Assembly (NCBI GenBank): GCA_028716385.1
Contig: JAQUPX010000002.1
Coordinates: 354,756-418,755 of the forward strand
Reading direction: 5' to 3'
Origin: a bacterium
Lineage (GTDB): Bacteria; Hydrothermota; UBA3073; JACQXS01; JAQTXJ01
DNA length: 64,000 nt
Shown: in pieces, positions 45,327 to 54,481 of the stretch
Numbering within the stretch: the first letter of the stretch is position 1
How the letters are laid out: each line of letters opens with the position of its first letter
The notes under the pieces: generated by a model
The model's database searches: none
Seen by the model: the letters and a program-made list of their open reading frames with translations, nothing else
What the model was told of the DNA's origin: nothing
Made by a program: the position numbers and the translations under genes

Positions 45327-46925
45327 CTATTTTATCAATATCAATTTCTTCGTCTCTTTGAATGTTCCTGCTGTAAGTCTCACAAAATAAATGCCGCTCT
45401 TGCGAATATTGGGAGTGAAGGTATAATTACCTTTGTTTAATACACCAGTATAAACAATCTCTTTCATTCTCCCGCATAAGTCGTAGATAGTTAATAGTGC
45501 ATTAGTACACTCGTTATTAGGGACGGAGAGATAAATCTTATCTTTTATAATCTTCAAATCCGCATTTCCACCTGAGGAGGATCTTCGACCTGAATCCGAA
45601 TTTTCTTCTATCCCTGGTCCCGTATATTTACAGACCCAGACTTTAAGTGTTTTAGGACTGGCATAATTTGAAAACATAATTTCATTACACCCATCCCCGT
45701 TGACATCTCCGGCATCTGCCACTTGCATTCCTATTGTTTGCAGACTATCTGAACCTATTGCATAAGCCTCTGCTGTAGTGTCAAAAGAATTCCCCCCCAG
45801 ATAAATATAAACTTTCCCTTTCAACAAAGCACCAAACGGGTAAGGATAACTGTCTGCGCCAATAACCAATATTTTTGCACCAGACAGATTCGCTTTTTCC
45901 AATCCTGCAACCGCCTCTCCGTATCTTGACCTATTTGCATAGTACTCACCACTAAAAATCATATCTTCTCCGCCATTCATCGGATTTCCACCCCAATACC
46001 CATAAACCATATCGTGAACATTATCAAGCGGGTCTCCTACAAATGCATCATCATAACCATCATCGTTTAAGTCCGGAGTCAACGCAATTGCTGCTCCAAA
46101 AAAATCCCCTGCTGATTTACCAAGCATTTCAACATCAGGAATTGTATCCATCAAATTTTCACCATAGTAAATGTAAGTCTTGCCTTGATATGCCCATGTC
46201 CCACCATTACCAGAATATCCTACTGCAGATATAAGCAAATCATCATACCCATCATCGTTTACATCATAGCCACCTTTTACAAAGCCTCCAAAATTACCTC
46301 TTCCTATTTCTTCGCAGTGCAAAGTAATGTCCGGGATTGCATCCGGTGTGGGTCCACCGAAAAAAATATCTACTTTCCCGCCCCCGCTATTCCATGTATA
46401 ATCTGGAATTACCCAATCATCATATCCATCTCCATTTAAATCTCCACATCTTCCGCTTGCATCACAACTACTTCCGGATTCTACGCTTAAATCAGCAATA
46501 GTATCCATTATAGTACTTCCGTAGTATATTCTTGTATGCGCTCCTCCCATTACTATTATATCATCAAATCCATCCCCGTTTATGTCTCCTATTTCTATAT
46601 TCTCTCCAAAACGCCATCCATATCTATCTTCTATCTGTTCTTTAATAATTAAATCAGGAGTTTTATGAAGTGATAATCCTCCATAATAAATCGCCACACA
46701 GCATGATGTATCTTCCCCTAAAAGTCCTCCTCCTACAACAATATCACTATATCCATCCCCGTTTATGTCTCCACTTGCAATTGCAAGTCCAAAAACCCCC
46801 GACATATTAGTATCCGGTGCCGATAGCTCCGCTACCAATTCTAAATTATGCAGTTCTAGTGCATATAAGAGGTTATTTATTAAAAGTCCTGAAATTATAA
46901 GAAATGTTTTTATAAATATTTTCAT
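45327..46925 (-). CDS. FG-GAP (integrin-alpha-like) repeat T9SS cargo protein
   Basis: 532 residues. Signal peptide (about 1-22), then about seven FG-GAP/VCBS-type repeats (25-440) with the motif GDINGDGYSDIVVGG and DLNGDGYDDWVIPD, whose Dx(D/N)xDG loops bind calcium in integrin-like propellers; IYYGG phrases join them. The T9SS tail is at about 450-532 (ADLKIIKDKIYLSVPN, TIYDLCGRM, GIYFVRLTAG ... KKLILIK). It probably binds surfaces or sugars; ligand unknown. It is the last gene of the minus-strand operon, 47 bases after the beta-helix gene. Confidence 0.87.
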   Translation of the reverse strand: MKIFIKTFLIISGLLINNLLYALELHNLELVAELSAPDTNMSGVFGLAIASGDINGDGYSDIVVGGGLLGEDTSCCVAIYYGGLSLHKTPDLIIKEQIEDRYGWRFGENIEIGDINGDGFDDIIVMGGAHTRIYYGSTIMDTIADLSVESGSSCDASGRCGDLNGDGYDDWVIPDYTWNSGGGKVDIFFGGPTPDAIPDITLHCEEIGRGNFGGFVKGGYDVNDDGYDDLLISAVGYSGNGGTWAYQGKTYIYYGENLMDTIPDVEMLGKSAGDFFGAAIALTPDLNDDGYDDAFVGDPLDNVHDMVYGYWGGNPMNGGEDMIFSGEYYANRSRYGEAVAGLEKANLSGAKILVIGADSYPYPFGALLKGKVYIYLGGNSFDTTAEAYAIGSDSLQTIGMQVADAGDVNGDGCNEIMFSNYASPKTLKVWVCKYTGPGIEENSDSGRRSSSGGNADLKIIKDKIYLSVPNNECTNALLTIYDLCGRMKEIVYTGVLNKGNYTFTPNIRKSGIYFVRLTAGTFKETKKLILIK

Positions 46926-46972
46926 TGCTTTTTGTTTTTGAGAACAGCCGGTTTTATCCAGTAAGAATTTTT

Positions 46973-48478
46973 TTATTTCATCAAAACCAATTTCCTCGTC
47001 TCTTTGAATGTTCCTGCTGTCAGTCTCACAAAATATATTCCTGTTTTTAGGTCTTTTGCGTTCAGGGTTGTGGAATAAGTGCCGGCGGGTTTCTCGCCGT
47101 TAGCCAATGTCTTTATGAGTCTACCGGTTAAATCATAAATTGCAAGAGAGACATATCGAGGTTGGGAAACCTCTCCCACAGTATAACTAATAACTGTAGA
47201 TTTAGAGAAGGGGTTTTGGGAAATGGATAATTTTGGTCCGCCAAGGCGAGATGTCGCTTCGCTCCAATTTTGAGAGGAAGGTTCTTCGATAGCGATTAAT
47301 GAGTCGGAAATGAAGGGTTTATAGTAAACTATTCCTTTTGAAGAGTCATCATAGAAGTCCCGGATTTTTGCATCAATGATATTAGTATCATTTGTTCCCC
47401 AGTAGTTATAACGGGCGTCCACGCTGTCCGTGCTGTCATTATAAATGGCACAATATTTAGCATAAATATTGGTACTGCAAATAACGACATCATATCCTGA
47501 ATTGTAGATGGAAGGGTGGGTAGTATCATAAGACAACCCGTCATCAATTATTGTGTTGTTTTTAATTGTTACCCGGGAACCGGTATTTTCAATATTATTT
47601 CCCTTGTGCCACATATTACAATCATTATAAGAGATAAAGTTATGGGCGATAACGACGGAATCGTGAGAATTACATATCCCGCCGCCATAGTTATGTGAAA
47701 CATTATTTCCTATGATAGTAGCCGGTCCACCATTAATTATCCCCCCACTACCGTTTCCACCATCCGATGTTATGTTGTTGTTCATTATAGTAGCTTTGCC
47801 CACATTGTGTATACCGCAACCATTATTGGACATTGTATTGCCTGTTATTATAGCTTCTCCCATATCCCAATTCCAAATCCCTCCGCCAGCTTCAAAGTGG
47901 TCAGCATTGCCAGATATAATATTATTTGTTATGAACGCATGACCGGCGTTAACAATCCCGGCATAGGATGTCCAATTATCACAAACACTATTGTTTGTAA
48001 TAATAATTGTTCCCGAGTTCTTAATACCGCTGAGAAGGCTGGTTTGTCCTAGATTGTCTTGTATAGCACAATACCCCACATAAACGGAGTCATCGCTTTG
48101 ATTATAAACTGCCGTTTTTGCATGTTCAATCCTGCAGTATTTCAAACTGCATTTTGCGGCCGGGCTAATCGTTATTACGCCCCAACCGTAGTTTGTTGTG
48201 TTTCCGGTAATAATGATTGAGTCATTTACTGTTCCTATTGCGTTTAAAGTCCCGTTTATTGTTATATCTGCGCTGCTTATAACTGTGACACCGGGGTCAA
48301 TTTTTAAAGTTACAAGGGTATCAACTGTAAGAGCACTTGTTACGACGTACGGACTGCCTGTCGTATCCCAGACAATATTTGTAGTGATATTTCCGCTGAC
48401 ATAAGTAGTATCTGCTTGGAGCAACATTCCGGAAAGCAATCCTAATATTCCAGCACTAATTAATAATATTTTTTTCAT
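46973..48478 (-). CDS. Right-handed beta-helix T9SS cargo protein
   Basis: 501 residues. Signal peptide (1-22, ending LQA), then a parallel beta-helix (about 30-390) with regular N-rich turns (TIIITNNSVCDNWTSYAGI, ATIIGNNVSHNYGGGICNS, VTIKNNTIIDDG), a fold common in polysaccharide lyases and phage tailspikes; no catalytic residues could be assigned. The linker encodes SSQNWSEATSRLGGPKLSIS, the second copy of the repeat at 21683. The T9SS tail (about 415-501) contains a palindrome-derived insertion (VGEVSQPRYVS; 47158-47173). GGAGGC precedes the ATG. It lies in the middle of the minus-strand operon. Confidence 0.85.
   Translation of the reverse strand: MKKILLISAGILGLLSGMLLQADTTYVSGNITTNIVWDTTGSPYVVTSALTVDTLVTLKIDPGVTVISSADITINGTLNAIGTVNDSIIITGNTTNYGWGVITISPAAKCSLKYCRIEHAKTAVYNQSDDSVYVGYCAIQDNLGQTSLLSGIKNSGTIIITNNSVCDNWTSYAGIVNAGHAFITNNIISGNADHFEAGGGIWNWDMGEAIITGNTMSNNGCGIHNVGKATIMNNNITSDGGNGSGGIINGGPATIIGNNVSHNYGGGICNSHDSVVIAHNFISYNDCNMWHKGNNIENTGSRVTIKNNTIIDDGLSYDTTHPSIYNSGYDVVICSTNIYAKYCAIYNDSTDSVDARYNYWGTNDTNIIDAKIRDFYDDSSKGIVYYKPFISDSLIAIEEPSSQNWSEATSRLGGPKLSISQNPFSKSTVISYTVGEVSQPRYVSLAIYDLTGRLIKTLANGEKPAGTYSTTLNAKDLKTGIYFVRLTAGTFKETRKLVLMK
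47158..47173. repeat. GAGGTT-GGGA-AACCTC palindrome inside T9SS tail
   Basis: A perfect 6 bp inverted repeat within the coding sequence, at the same place in the tail (before IYDLTGR) where the genes at 50782 and 52334 carry different palindromes. Confidence 0.65.
47235..47278. repeat. In-frame repeat encoding SSQNWS.AT.RLGG, copy 2
   Basis: Minus-strand counterpart of 21683-21726, in the linker of the beta-helix protein. Confidence 0.7.
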
Positions 48479-48525
48479 CTTGCCTCCAGTTATTAAATCA
48501 AATATTAAATATCAAAAATCAAATA

Positions 48526-50772
48526 TTATTTTATAATTGTAATTTTCTTTGTTGTTTTAAATGTTCCAGTGGTCAGTCTCACAAAATATATTCCTGTTTT
48601 TAGGTCATTTGCGGTGAGGGTTATATTATAAACACCTGCAGGTTTCTCTTCATTAATTAATGTCTTCGCACAACTGCCGGAAATATCGTAAACACTTAAT
48701 ATCACTCGAGTTCTAACGGGTATAAAATACTTGATAATTGTTGATTTAATAAATGGATTTTGTCCTATTTCTAATTTTGAATTTTGGAGTGGGGATTTTG
48801 GATTGGAGGATTCTTCAATGCCTACAAAACTATACACTGAGATCCCCTGTCCATCAGTACCAACCCATACATTACTTCCTTCTATTGCAAGAGCAGAGAC
48901 ACAGTTAGAAGACAAACCTGAATTTGAGGTATTGAAAACAGTCCATGTTGTGCCGTCAAACTTTGCTATACCACCACCAGAAGTTCCGACCCATTTATTG
49001 TTTCCTTCTATTGCAATGGCATTGACACCGTTATCAGGCAAACCTGAATTTGAAGTATTATAAACAGTCCAGTTCGTCCCGTCAAATTTCACAAGACCAT
49101 TAGTGGCAATCCAGACATTACTTCCCTCTATTGCAATAGCCTTGACATAGTTAGAAGGCAAACCAGAATTTGAGGTGTCATACACAGTCCAGTTAACGCC
49201 GTCAAACTTTACCAAGCCACCACCATAAAAAAGATAACCCCACGTGGCAATCCAGATATTACTTCCTTCTATTGCAATGGCATGGACATCATTATCGGGT
49301 AAACCGGAATTTAAGGTGTCATACACAGTCCAATTTGTGCCGTTAAACTTCGAAAGACCATTCGCGCCAACCCAGACAGTACTTCCTTCTATTGCAAGAG
49401 CTTGAACATAGTTAGAAGGCAAATCAGAATTTGAGGTGTCATACACAGTCCAGTTTGTGCCGTCAAACTTCGCAAGCCCACCAACCCAAGTGCCAACCCA
49501 GATATTATTCCCTTCTATTGCAAGAGCATGGATTCCATTATAAAGCAAGCCCGAATTGCTCGTATCATAAATTGTCCAGTTTGTACCATCAAAATTAACA
49601 AGACCATTAGTGCCAATCCAGACATTGTTTTCTTCTATTGCAAGTTCAGAAATATGGTTATCCGGCAACCCGGAATTGGACGTGTTGAAAGCCGTCCAGT
49701 TAACACCATCAAACTTTGCTAAGCCATTATAAGTTCCAACCCATTTTATGCTGTCGTCTATTACGATTGAATAAACCCGGTTATGCGACAAACCGGAATT
49801 TAAGGTATCATAAACAGTCCAGTTTGTCCCGTCAAACTTCGAAAGACCATTCGCGCCAATCCAGACAGTACTCCCTTCTATTGCAAGAGCTTGAACACTG
49901 TTAGAAGGCAAATCAGAATTTGAGGTGTTAAACACAGTCCAGTTGGTTCCATCAAACTTTGCAAGACCACCATGAGTGCCAATCCAGATATTACTTTCCT
50001 CTATTGCAATAGTCCTGACATAGTTATCGGGCAACCCTGAATTTGAGGTTTTGTAAACAGTCCAATTAGTTCCGTCAAACTTTGCAAGCCCATTACAAGT
50101 TCCAATCCAGATACTACTGTCTTCTATTGCAAGAGCATTGACTGCATTATAAGGCAAGCCTGAATTTCCCGTGTTATATACAGTCCAGTTTGTCCCGTCA
50201 AACTTCACAAGACCACGATCATCAGTGCCAACCCAGATATTACTATCTTGTACTGCAATAGCATAGACGGTCCCGGTTTGATACGCATACTCGGTCCAGT
50301 TTGTACCATCAAACTTTGTAAGACCATACGCGCCAATCCAGACAGTGCTACCTTCTATTGCAAGAGCAACGACCCTGTTATAATTATAAGGCAAACCCGA
50401 ATTTGTATGGTTATAAAATGTCATTTTCCCGGTAGTTTTGTTCATTTTTACGAGTCCACCACCTTGAGTTCCAATCCATAATTCATTACCGCTATCAGCA
50501 ATAGTATTAACTTGTTGTCCATTGGTATAACTAGTCCATCCCGGGTATTGGGCATTTAGTGTTGCTGTGAGAAAGGCAGCAAATATTATTACTTTTAATT
50601 TTTTTTCGCCTTCCGCCAAACAACGGGCGGACAGGGAGGCGGATTTCCAACCAACTAATTTTGGATACCCTGCAAGCTGGATAAGAAACTCTAATGGCAT
50701 TGCCAAAGAGTTTCTAAATAATCTTCTAATCCGCCTTTGGCGGAAAGAGATTTTAATCGTTTCACTCAACAT
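48526..50772 (-). CDS. Two-component-regulator-propeller-like T9SS cargo protein, unusual N-terminus
   Basis: 748 residues from the ATG at 50772, which has AGGGG 6 bases upstream. The first 50 residues come from an intergenic-type repeat (MLSETIKISF ... YPKLVGWKSAS); the true export signal KKLKVIIFAAFLTATLNAQ lies at 58-76. A TTG at 50619 (residue 52) would place it correctly but lacks a ribosome site. About fifteen propeller repeats follow (77-645; VWIGANGLSKFDGTNWTVYD), then the T9SS tail (about 660-748; GQNPFIKSTIIKYFIP ... KKITIIK). It is a paralogue of 26409. If translation starts at 50772 the signal peptide is buried, so either TTG is used or export is impaired. Confidence 0.82.
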   Translation of the reverse strand: MLSETIKISFRQRRIRRLFRNSLAMPLEFLIQLAGYPKLVGWKSASLSARCLAEGEKKLKVIIFAAFLTATLNAQYPGWTSYTNGQQVNTIADSGNELWIGTQGGGLVKMNKTTGKMTFYNHTNSGLPYNYNRVVALAIEGSTVWIGAYGLTKFDGTNWTEYAYQTGTVYAIAVQDSNIWVGTDDRGLVKFDGTNWTVYNTGNSGLPYNAVNALAIEDSSIWIGTCNGLAKFDGTNWTVYKTSNSGLPDNYVRTIAIEESNIWIGTHGGLAKFDGTNWTVFNTSNSDLPSNSVQALAIEGSTVWIGANGLSKFDGTNWTVYDTLNSGLSHNRVYSIVIDDSIKWVGTYNGLAKFDGVNWTAFNTSNSGLPDNHISELAIEENNVWIGTNGLVNFDGTNWTIYDTSNSGLLYNGIHALAIEGNNIWVGTWVGGLAKFDGTNWTVYDTSNSDLPSNYVQALAIEGSTVWVGANGLSKFNGTNWTVYDTLNSGLPDNDVHAIAIEGSNIWIATWGYLFYGGGLVKFDGVNWTVYDTSNSGLPSNYVKAIAIEGSNVWIATNGLVKFDGTNWTVYNTSNSGLPDNGVNAIAIEGNNKWVGTSGGGIAKFDGTTWTVFNTSNSGLSSNCVSALAIEGSNVWVGTDGQGISVYSFVGIEESSNPKSPLQNSKLEIGQNPFIKSTIIKYFIPVRTRVILSVYDISGSCAKTLINEEKPAGVYNITLTANDLKTGIYFVRLTTGTFKTTKKITIIK
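50632..50772. repeat. Leader repeat with start codon, copy 1
   Basis: On the minus strand the segment begins GGGGATTAAAATGTTGAGTG, contains a CCGCCAAAGGCGG palindrome, AGAGTTTCTTATCCAGCTTG and CCAAAATTAGTTGGTTGGAA, and ends with the palindromic GGCGGACAGG area. It shares its beginning, CTTTGGC/CATTAGAG words and CCGAAATTAGTTGGTCGGAA with 52234-52323; part also recurs at 18793. Confidence 0.65.
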
Positions 50773-50781
50773 TTTAATCCC

Positions 50782-52227
50782 CTATTTCATCAATATTAAT
50801 TTTTTTGTTAGTTTAGTGTTGCCAGCGGTTAGTCTTACAAAATATATTCCAGTTTTTAGGTCATTTGCGGAGAGAGTTGTGGAATAAGTGCCGGCGGGTT
50901 TTTGTTCGTTAATTAATGTCTTTACAAGTCTACCCGATAAATCGTAAATCTGCAAGGAACAGTCCCGACTGTTCCCTACGGAGAAGGAAATAATTGTTGA
51001 TTTAGAGAATGGGTTTTGGGAGACGGACAAGTTTGGATTTTGGAATGCGGATTGCGGATTGGAGGGGGATTCGACTCCTTGGAAAGAAGCATATTTAAAT
51101 ATAAGGTAATCCGGGTCCCATTCATTATTACAGGTTGAACCAGCAATTATAATATTTCCCGACTTATCTATTACTACAGCATTCCCATAATCAAAACGTT
51201 TAATAGCAATGGTATCTCCCCATAAGATATTTCCGGAAGAGTCGTATTTTATTGTTAAAACATCATATACAACATCATAGGTAGGAGCGCAAAACCCCGT
51301 AATTATTATATTGTCATTATCATCTATTGCTACACTTTGTGCTATATCTGCAAGCCCACTATTTAAAGTATCTGTCCACAAAAGATTACCCAATGAATCA
51401 TATTTAATAGTAACCCAATCCCAATACATAGATGTCCCGGGAACATATGAACCGGTAATTATGATGTTTTGTGTGCTATCAATTGCTATTCCGCAAGCAC
51501 TACAATCACTTCCGGGATTATCATTAACCGGGTATATATTATCCCACAAAACATTCCCATTCTGTGAATATTTCATTGTAAAAAAGTGAGCCGTATTAAT
51601 GGAACCGCCATAAATTGAACCTGTAATCACTATATTTCCGGAATTGTCAATTGCTACGCCATAAGCTCTGTTATTTGTACTATCACTAATTGTATCTGCC
51701 CACAAAATATTACCCGCTGAATCATATTTTACCGTCAGACAACCGGTTTTCCAATTAGCGTAAGAGTACCCGGTAACTACTATATTATTCCACTTGTCAA
51801 CAGCTACTGCCGTAGCATAACACGTATCCCCTTTATTAACGGTATCTTTCCATAAAACATTTCTTGCAGAATCGTATTTAACAATAAAATAATCAAGACT
51901 CCCGTTGATGTATGAAGTGCCGACAATTATTATATTCCCTGACCTGTCTATTGCTATTCCCGAAGCTTTATCTTCTCCACCATTATTTATCGTATCTCTC
52001 CATAAAACATTGCCTCCGGAATCATACTTTACCGTAAAAAAGTCATATTCCCCATTGATTTTAGAATACCCCGTAACTAATATGTTATTATTTTTATCAA
52101 TAGCCACTCCGTTTGCGACATCTTCATTTCCGTTATCAATCGTATCAAGCCAAGCTATTTGATATCCTTCAGCCCGCAATAGACTACCGAATAAAAATAC
52201 GGATACACAAAAACATAACTTAAACAT
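50782..52227 (-). CDS. SBBP-like repeat T9SS cargo protein
   Basis: 481 residues from the ATG at 52227 (MFKLCFCVSVFLFGSLLRAEG, a good signal peptide; GGCGGAAGAA upstream comes from a palindrome arm). An in-frame ATG at 52323 with AAGGAG would add 32 repeat-derived residues and is less likely to make the exported form. About seven repeats of about 50 residues follow (25-385): GNILWADTISDSTNNRAYGV, then AIDNSGNIVITG and FTVKYDS, the SBBP/delta-60 pattern. The T9SS tail is at about 395-481 (SQNPFSKSTIISFSVG, then GNSRDCSLQIYDLSGRLVKT, KKLILMK) with a palindrome inserted at 50956-50975. It is the fourth gene of the operon by position. Confidence 0.83.
   Translation of the reverse strand: MFKLCFCVSVFLFGSLLRAEGYQIAWLDTIDNGNEDVANGVAIDKNNNILVTGYSKINGEYDFFTVKYDSGGNVLWRDTINNGGEDKASGIAIDRSGNIIIVGTSYINGSLDYFIVKYDSARNVLWKDTVNKGDTCYATAVAVDKWNNIVVTGYSYANWKTGCLTVKYDSAGNILWADTISDSTNNRAYGVAIDNSGNIVITGSIYGGSINTAHFFTMKYSQNGNVLWDNIYPVNDNPGSDCSACGIAIDSTQNIIITGSYVPGTSMYWDWVTIKYDSLGNLLWTDTLNSGLADIAQSVAIDDNDNIIITGFCAPTYDVVYDVLTIKYDSSGNILWGDTIAIKRFDYGNAVVIDKSGNIIIAGSTCNNEWDPDYLIFKYASFQGVESPSNPQSAFQNPNLSVSQNPFSKSTIISFSVGNSRDCSLQIYDLSGRLVKTLINEQKPAGTYSTTLSANDLKTGIYFVRLTAGNTKLTKKLILMK
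50956..50975. repeat. GGAACAGTC-CC-GACTGTTCC palindrome inside T9SS tail
   Basis: A perfect 9 bp inverted repeat in the coding sequence, followed by CTACGG. A related GAACAG/CTGTTCCCTACG repeat lies between genes at 3970-3992. Confidence 0.75.
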
Positions 52228-52233
52228 ATTTCT

Positions 52234-52323
52234 TCCGCCTGAGGCGGATTTCCGACCAACTAATTTCGGATAAAAATCTCTAATGGCTGTCGCCAAAGAG
52301 CTTTTAATCACTTCGTTCAACAT
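52234..52323. repeat. Leader repeat with start codon and TCCGCCTGAGGCGGA, copy 2
   Basis: Shares its order of words with 50632-50772 (GAGATTAAAATGTTGAACG at the start, CCGAAATTAGTTGGTCGGAA near the end) and finishes in the perfect palindrome at 52234-52248, whose right arm abuts the ATG at 52227. Confidence 0.7.
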
Positions 52324-52333
52324 TTTAATCTCC

Positions 52334-54469
52334 TTATTTTATAATTGTAATTTTCTTTGTTGTTTTAGAGATGCCGGCGGTCAGTCGTACAAAATAAATT
52401 CCTGTTTTTAGTTCGTTTGCGGAGAGGGAGATGGAGTAAGGGCCGGCGGGTTTTTCGCCTTTAGCCAATGTCTTTATAAGTCTACCTGTTAAATCGTAAA
52501 TCGCAAGGCTAAAGCCTTGCCCTACATTTGCGGGTAGATAGTAATTAATAATTGTAGATTTGGAGAATGGGTTTTGACTTATCCTGAGCGAAGTCGAAGT
52601 GGAAGTGGAATTGGGGGATTCCTCTACTCCTAACGCATCATTAAGTACCCATACTGCTCCATCATAGAAAGAACCTGCATAAAGATAGTTATTCGCGGTA
52701 TTTAGCGCTATCGCTTTTATGCAGTCACCGACAGTTATTTGTCCCATAATACTATTGGTAGCGCCATTTATTGCATAAATATCAGCATTTACATTAAACT
52801 TCCCGGCGTATATTCTATTAAGGGAAGGATTTACTGTTATTGTATGAAGAAAGACTCCTACTTGTATAGTATCTACGATATTATTGCCTACACCATCAAT
52901 TACGGAAATATAACCGGGGTCAATACAGCCTGCATAAATGTAATTAGTAACGGGGTTTATTGAAATGTCATATCCACCATATTTAAGTACTGTCGTATCT
53001 ATTACACAATTTGTTGCTCCATCAATTATAAAAATGCTATCATTATATAAAGCATAAAGACGGTTAGTAACAGTATTTATATCCAATGCTATAGCTATGG
53101 GACCCTTCACCGGTATTACGGCAATAATTGAATCGCTACCCGTATCCATTACCTTTATATTACTGACCGTAGCAATATATGCACGACCGGTAATGGAATT
53201 AACACAAATCACTGATGGGATATTATCCATAATACCGGTAATACTATCGGTTGCGCCATCTATTATGTCTATTCCGTCACCGCAATCAACGTAAATCTTA
53301 TTCCTGATTGAGTCAACGCTTATATCGTTGATGCCCATATCGGTGGATATTCTCTTCAATATTTTATTGGTTGTTCCATCAATTACAAAAAGATTTCTAC
53401 CGTATCCATCTCCAACATAAATACGATTAGTATTGGAATTTATCCCTATATCTCCCCATATTTTGCAGCCAACTACTATTGAGGTGTCAACAGAGCAGGT
53501 ATTTCTATTTATTACAGAAACGCTGTTGTTCTCTCTATTTACCACATAAACATAGTTAATTGCCGGGGTAGCGCAAATTCCACAGGGAAAATACTCAACA
53601 CCTATTGTATCAACAACGGAGTTGGTAGTTCCATCAATTACATAAACCTTATTATTAGATAGACTTGTCACATAAATATAATCCGAATCGGCTGTTAGGG
53701 CAGAAAGCGTAGAATCAATTTCTATGGTGGCTACAACTGAATCAGTGCTGTCATTTATTACGGAAATAGTAGTGGTATCATAATTTGACACATAGACATA
53801 ACCGGTAGAAGGGCTTACTGTAACTCCTATAGGTCTTTTGCCCACGTTAATAGTATCCATAAGCGAATCGGTCAAGGCATCTATTACAAAAACCTCATTA
53901 GTATTGCAACTTGTTACATAAATTTTATTAACTTTTAAATCTACAACAATACCTTCTATTGCATCTTCCTCATCTCCGGTTGATATCTTTTTTATGAACG
54001 AGTTAGTAATACCATCAATTACACAAACGGAGCCATACCCATCTGTTAAATAGATACGATTGGTATTTGGATTCACTGCAATGCTTCGCCAGTCTTCAAT
54101 GACTTGCTCGGGATCGGGAAGTGATATCGTTGTTAGTAGCGTATCGGAATTGCCGTCAATTATGGAAACTCCATCATTGCCTAAAACATAAATACGGTTA
54201 TTACTATTATTAATTGCAATGCTGTAACCTTCCCATATATTCGGTATTACACTGATAACCGAATTGGAGAGGACATCAATAACAGACACATTGTTAGTTT
54301 CGTAATTCACTATATATGCTTTGTTGGTATTAGGATTTAAAGCAACTGCCGTAGGTCGTATTCCATTTCCTGCTTTTGGCGCAATACGTATAGTGTCTAT
54401 AATTTCAATCTGGGCAGAGCCGATTGTTGATATGAAAATTGCAAGTAATCCAAATATTAACTTTCTCAT
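52334..54469 (-). CDS. Double YVTN-propeller T9SS cargo protein
   Basis: 711 residues. Signal peptide (1-19, ending GSAQ), then about fourteen YVTN-type repeats (25-610; VAVNPNTNRIYLTDGYGSVC, VIDGTTNSVVDTI), enough for two seven-bladed propellers. The T9SS tail (about 625-711) is preceded by a linker STSTSTSLRISQNPF, whose DNA contains CCTGAGCGAAGTCGAAGT, and carries a palindrome (52503-52520) read as PANVGQGFSLAIYDLTGR. It ends KKITIIK. It is a paralogue of 30431. GAGGGG precedes the ATG; 12 bases separate it from the upstream gene, so co-transcription is likely. Ligand unknown. Confidence 0.87.
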   Translation of the reverse strand: MRKLIFGLLAIFISTIGSAQIEIIDTIRIAPKAGNGIRPTAVALNPNTNKAYIVNYETNNVSVIDVLSNSVISVIPNIWEGYSIAINNSNNRIYVLGNDGVSIIDGNSDTLLTTISLPDPEQVIEDWRSIAVNPNTNRIYLTDGYGSVCVIDGITNSFIKKISTGDEEDAIEGIVVDLKVNKIYVTSCNTNEVFVIDALTDSLMDTINVGKRPIGVTVSPSTGYVYVSNYDTTTISVINDSTDSVVATIEIDSTLSALTADSDYIYVTSLSNNKVYVIDGTTNSVVDTIGVEYFPCGICATPAINYVYVVNRENNSVSVINRNTCSVDTSIVVGCKIWGDIGINSNTNRIYVGDGYGRNLFVIDGTTNKILKRISTDMGINDISVDSIRNKIYVDCGDGIDIIDGATDSITGIMDNIPSVICVNSITGRAYIATVSNIKVMDTGSDSIIAVIPVKGPIAIALDINTVTNRLYALYNDSIFIIDGATNCVIDTTVLKYGGYDISINPVTNYIYAGCIDPGYISVIDGVGNNIVDTIQVGVFLHTITVNPSLNRIYAGKFNVNADIYAINGATNSIMGQITVGDCIKAIALNTANNYLYAGSFYDGAVWVLNDALGVEESPNSTSTSTSLRISQNPFSKSTIINYYLPANVGQGFSLAIYDLTGRLIKTLAKGEKPAGPYSISLSANELKTGIYFVRLTAGISKTTKKITIIK
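52503..52520. repeat. GCAAGGCT-AA-AGCCTTGC palindrome inside T9SS tail
   Basis: A perfect 8 bp inverted repeat followed by CCTAC, at the same position in the tail as the palindromes at 47158 and 50956. Confidence 0.75.
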
Positions 54470-54481
54470 AATACCCCTCCT

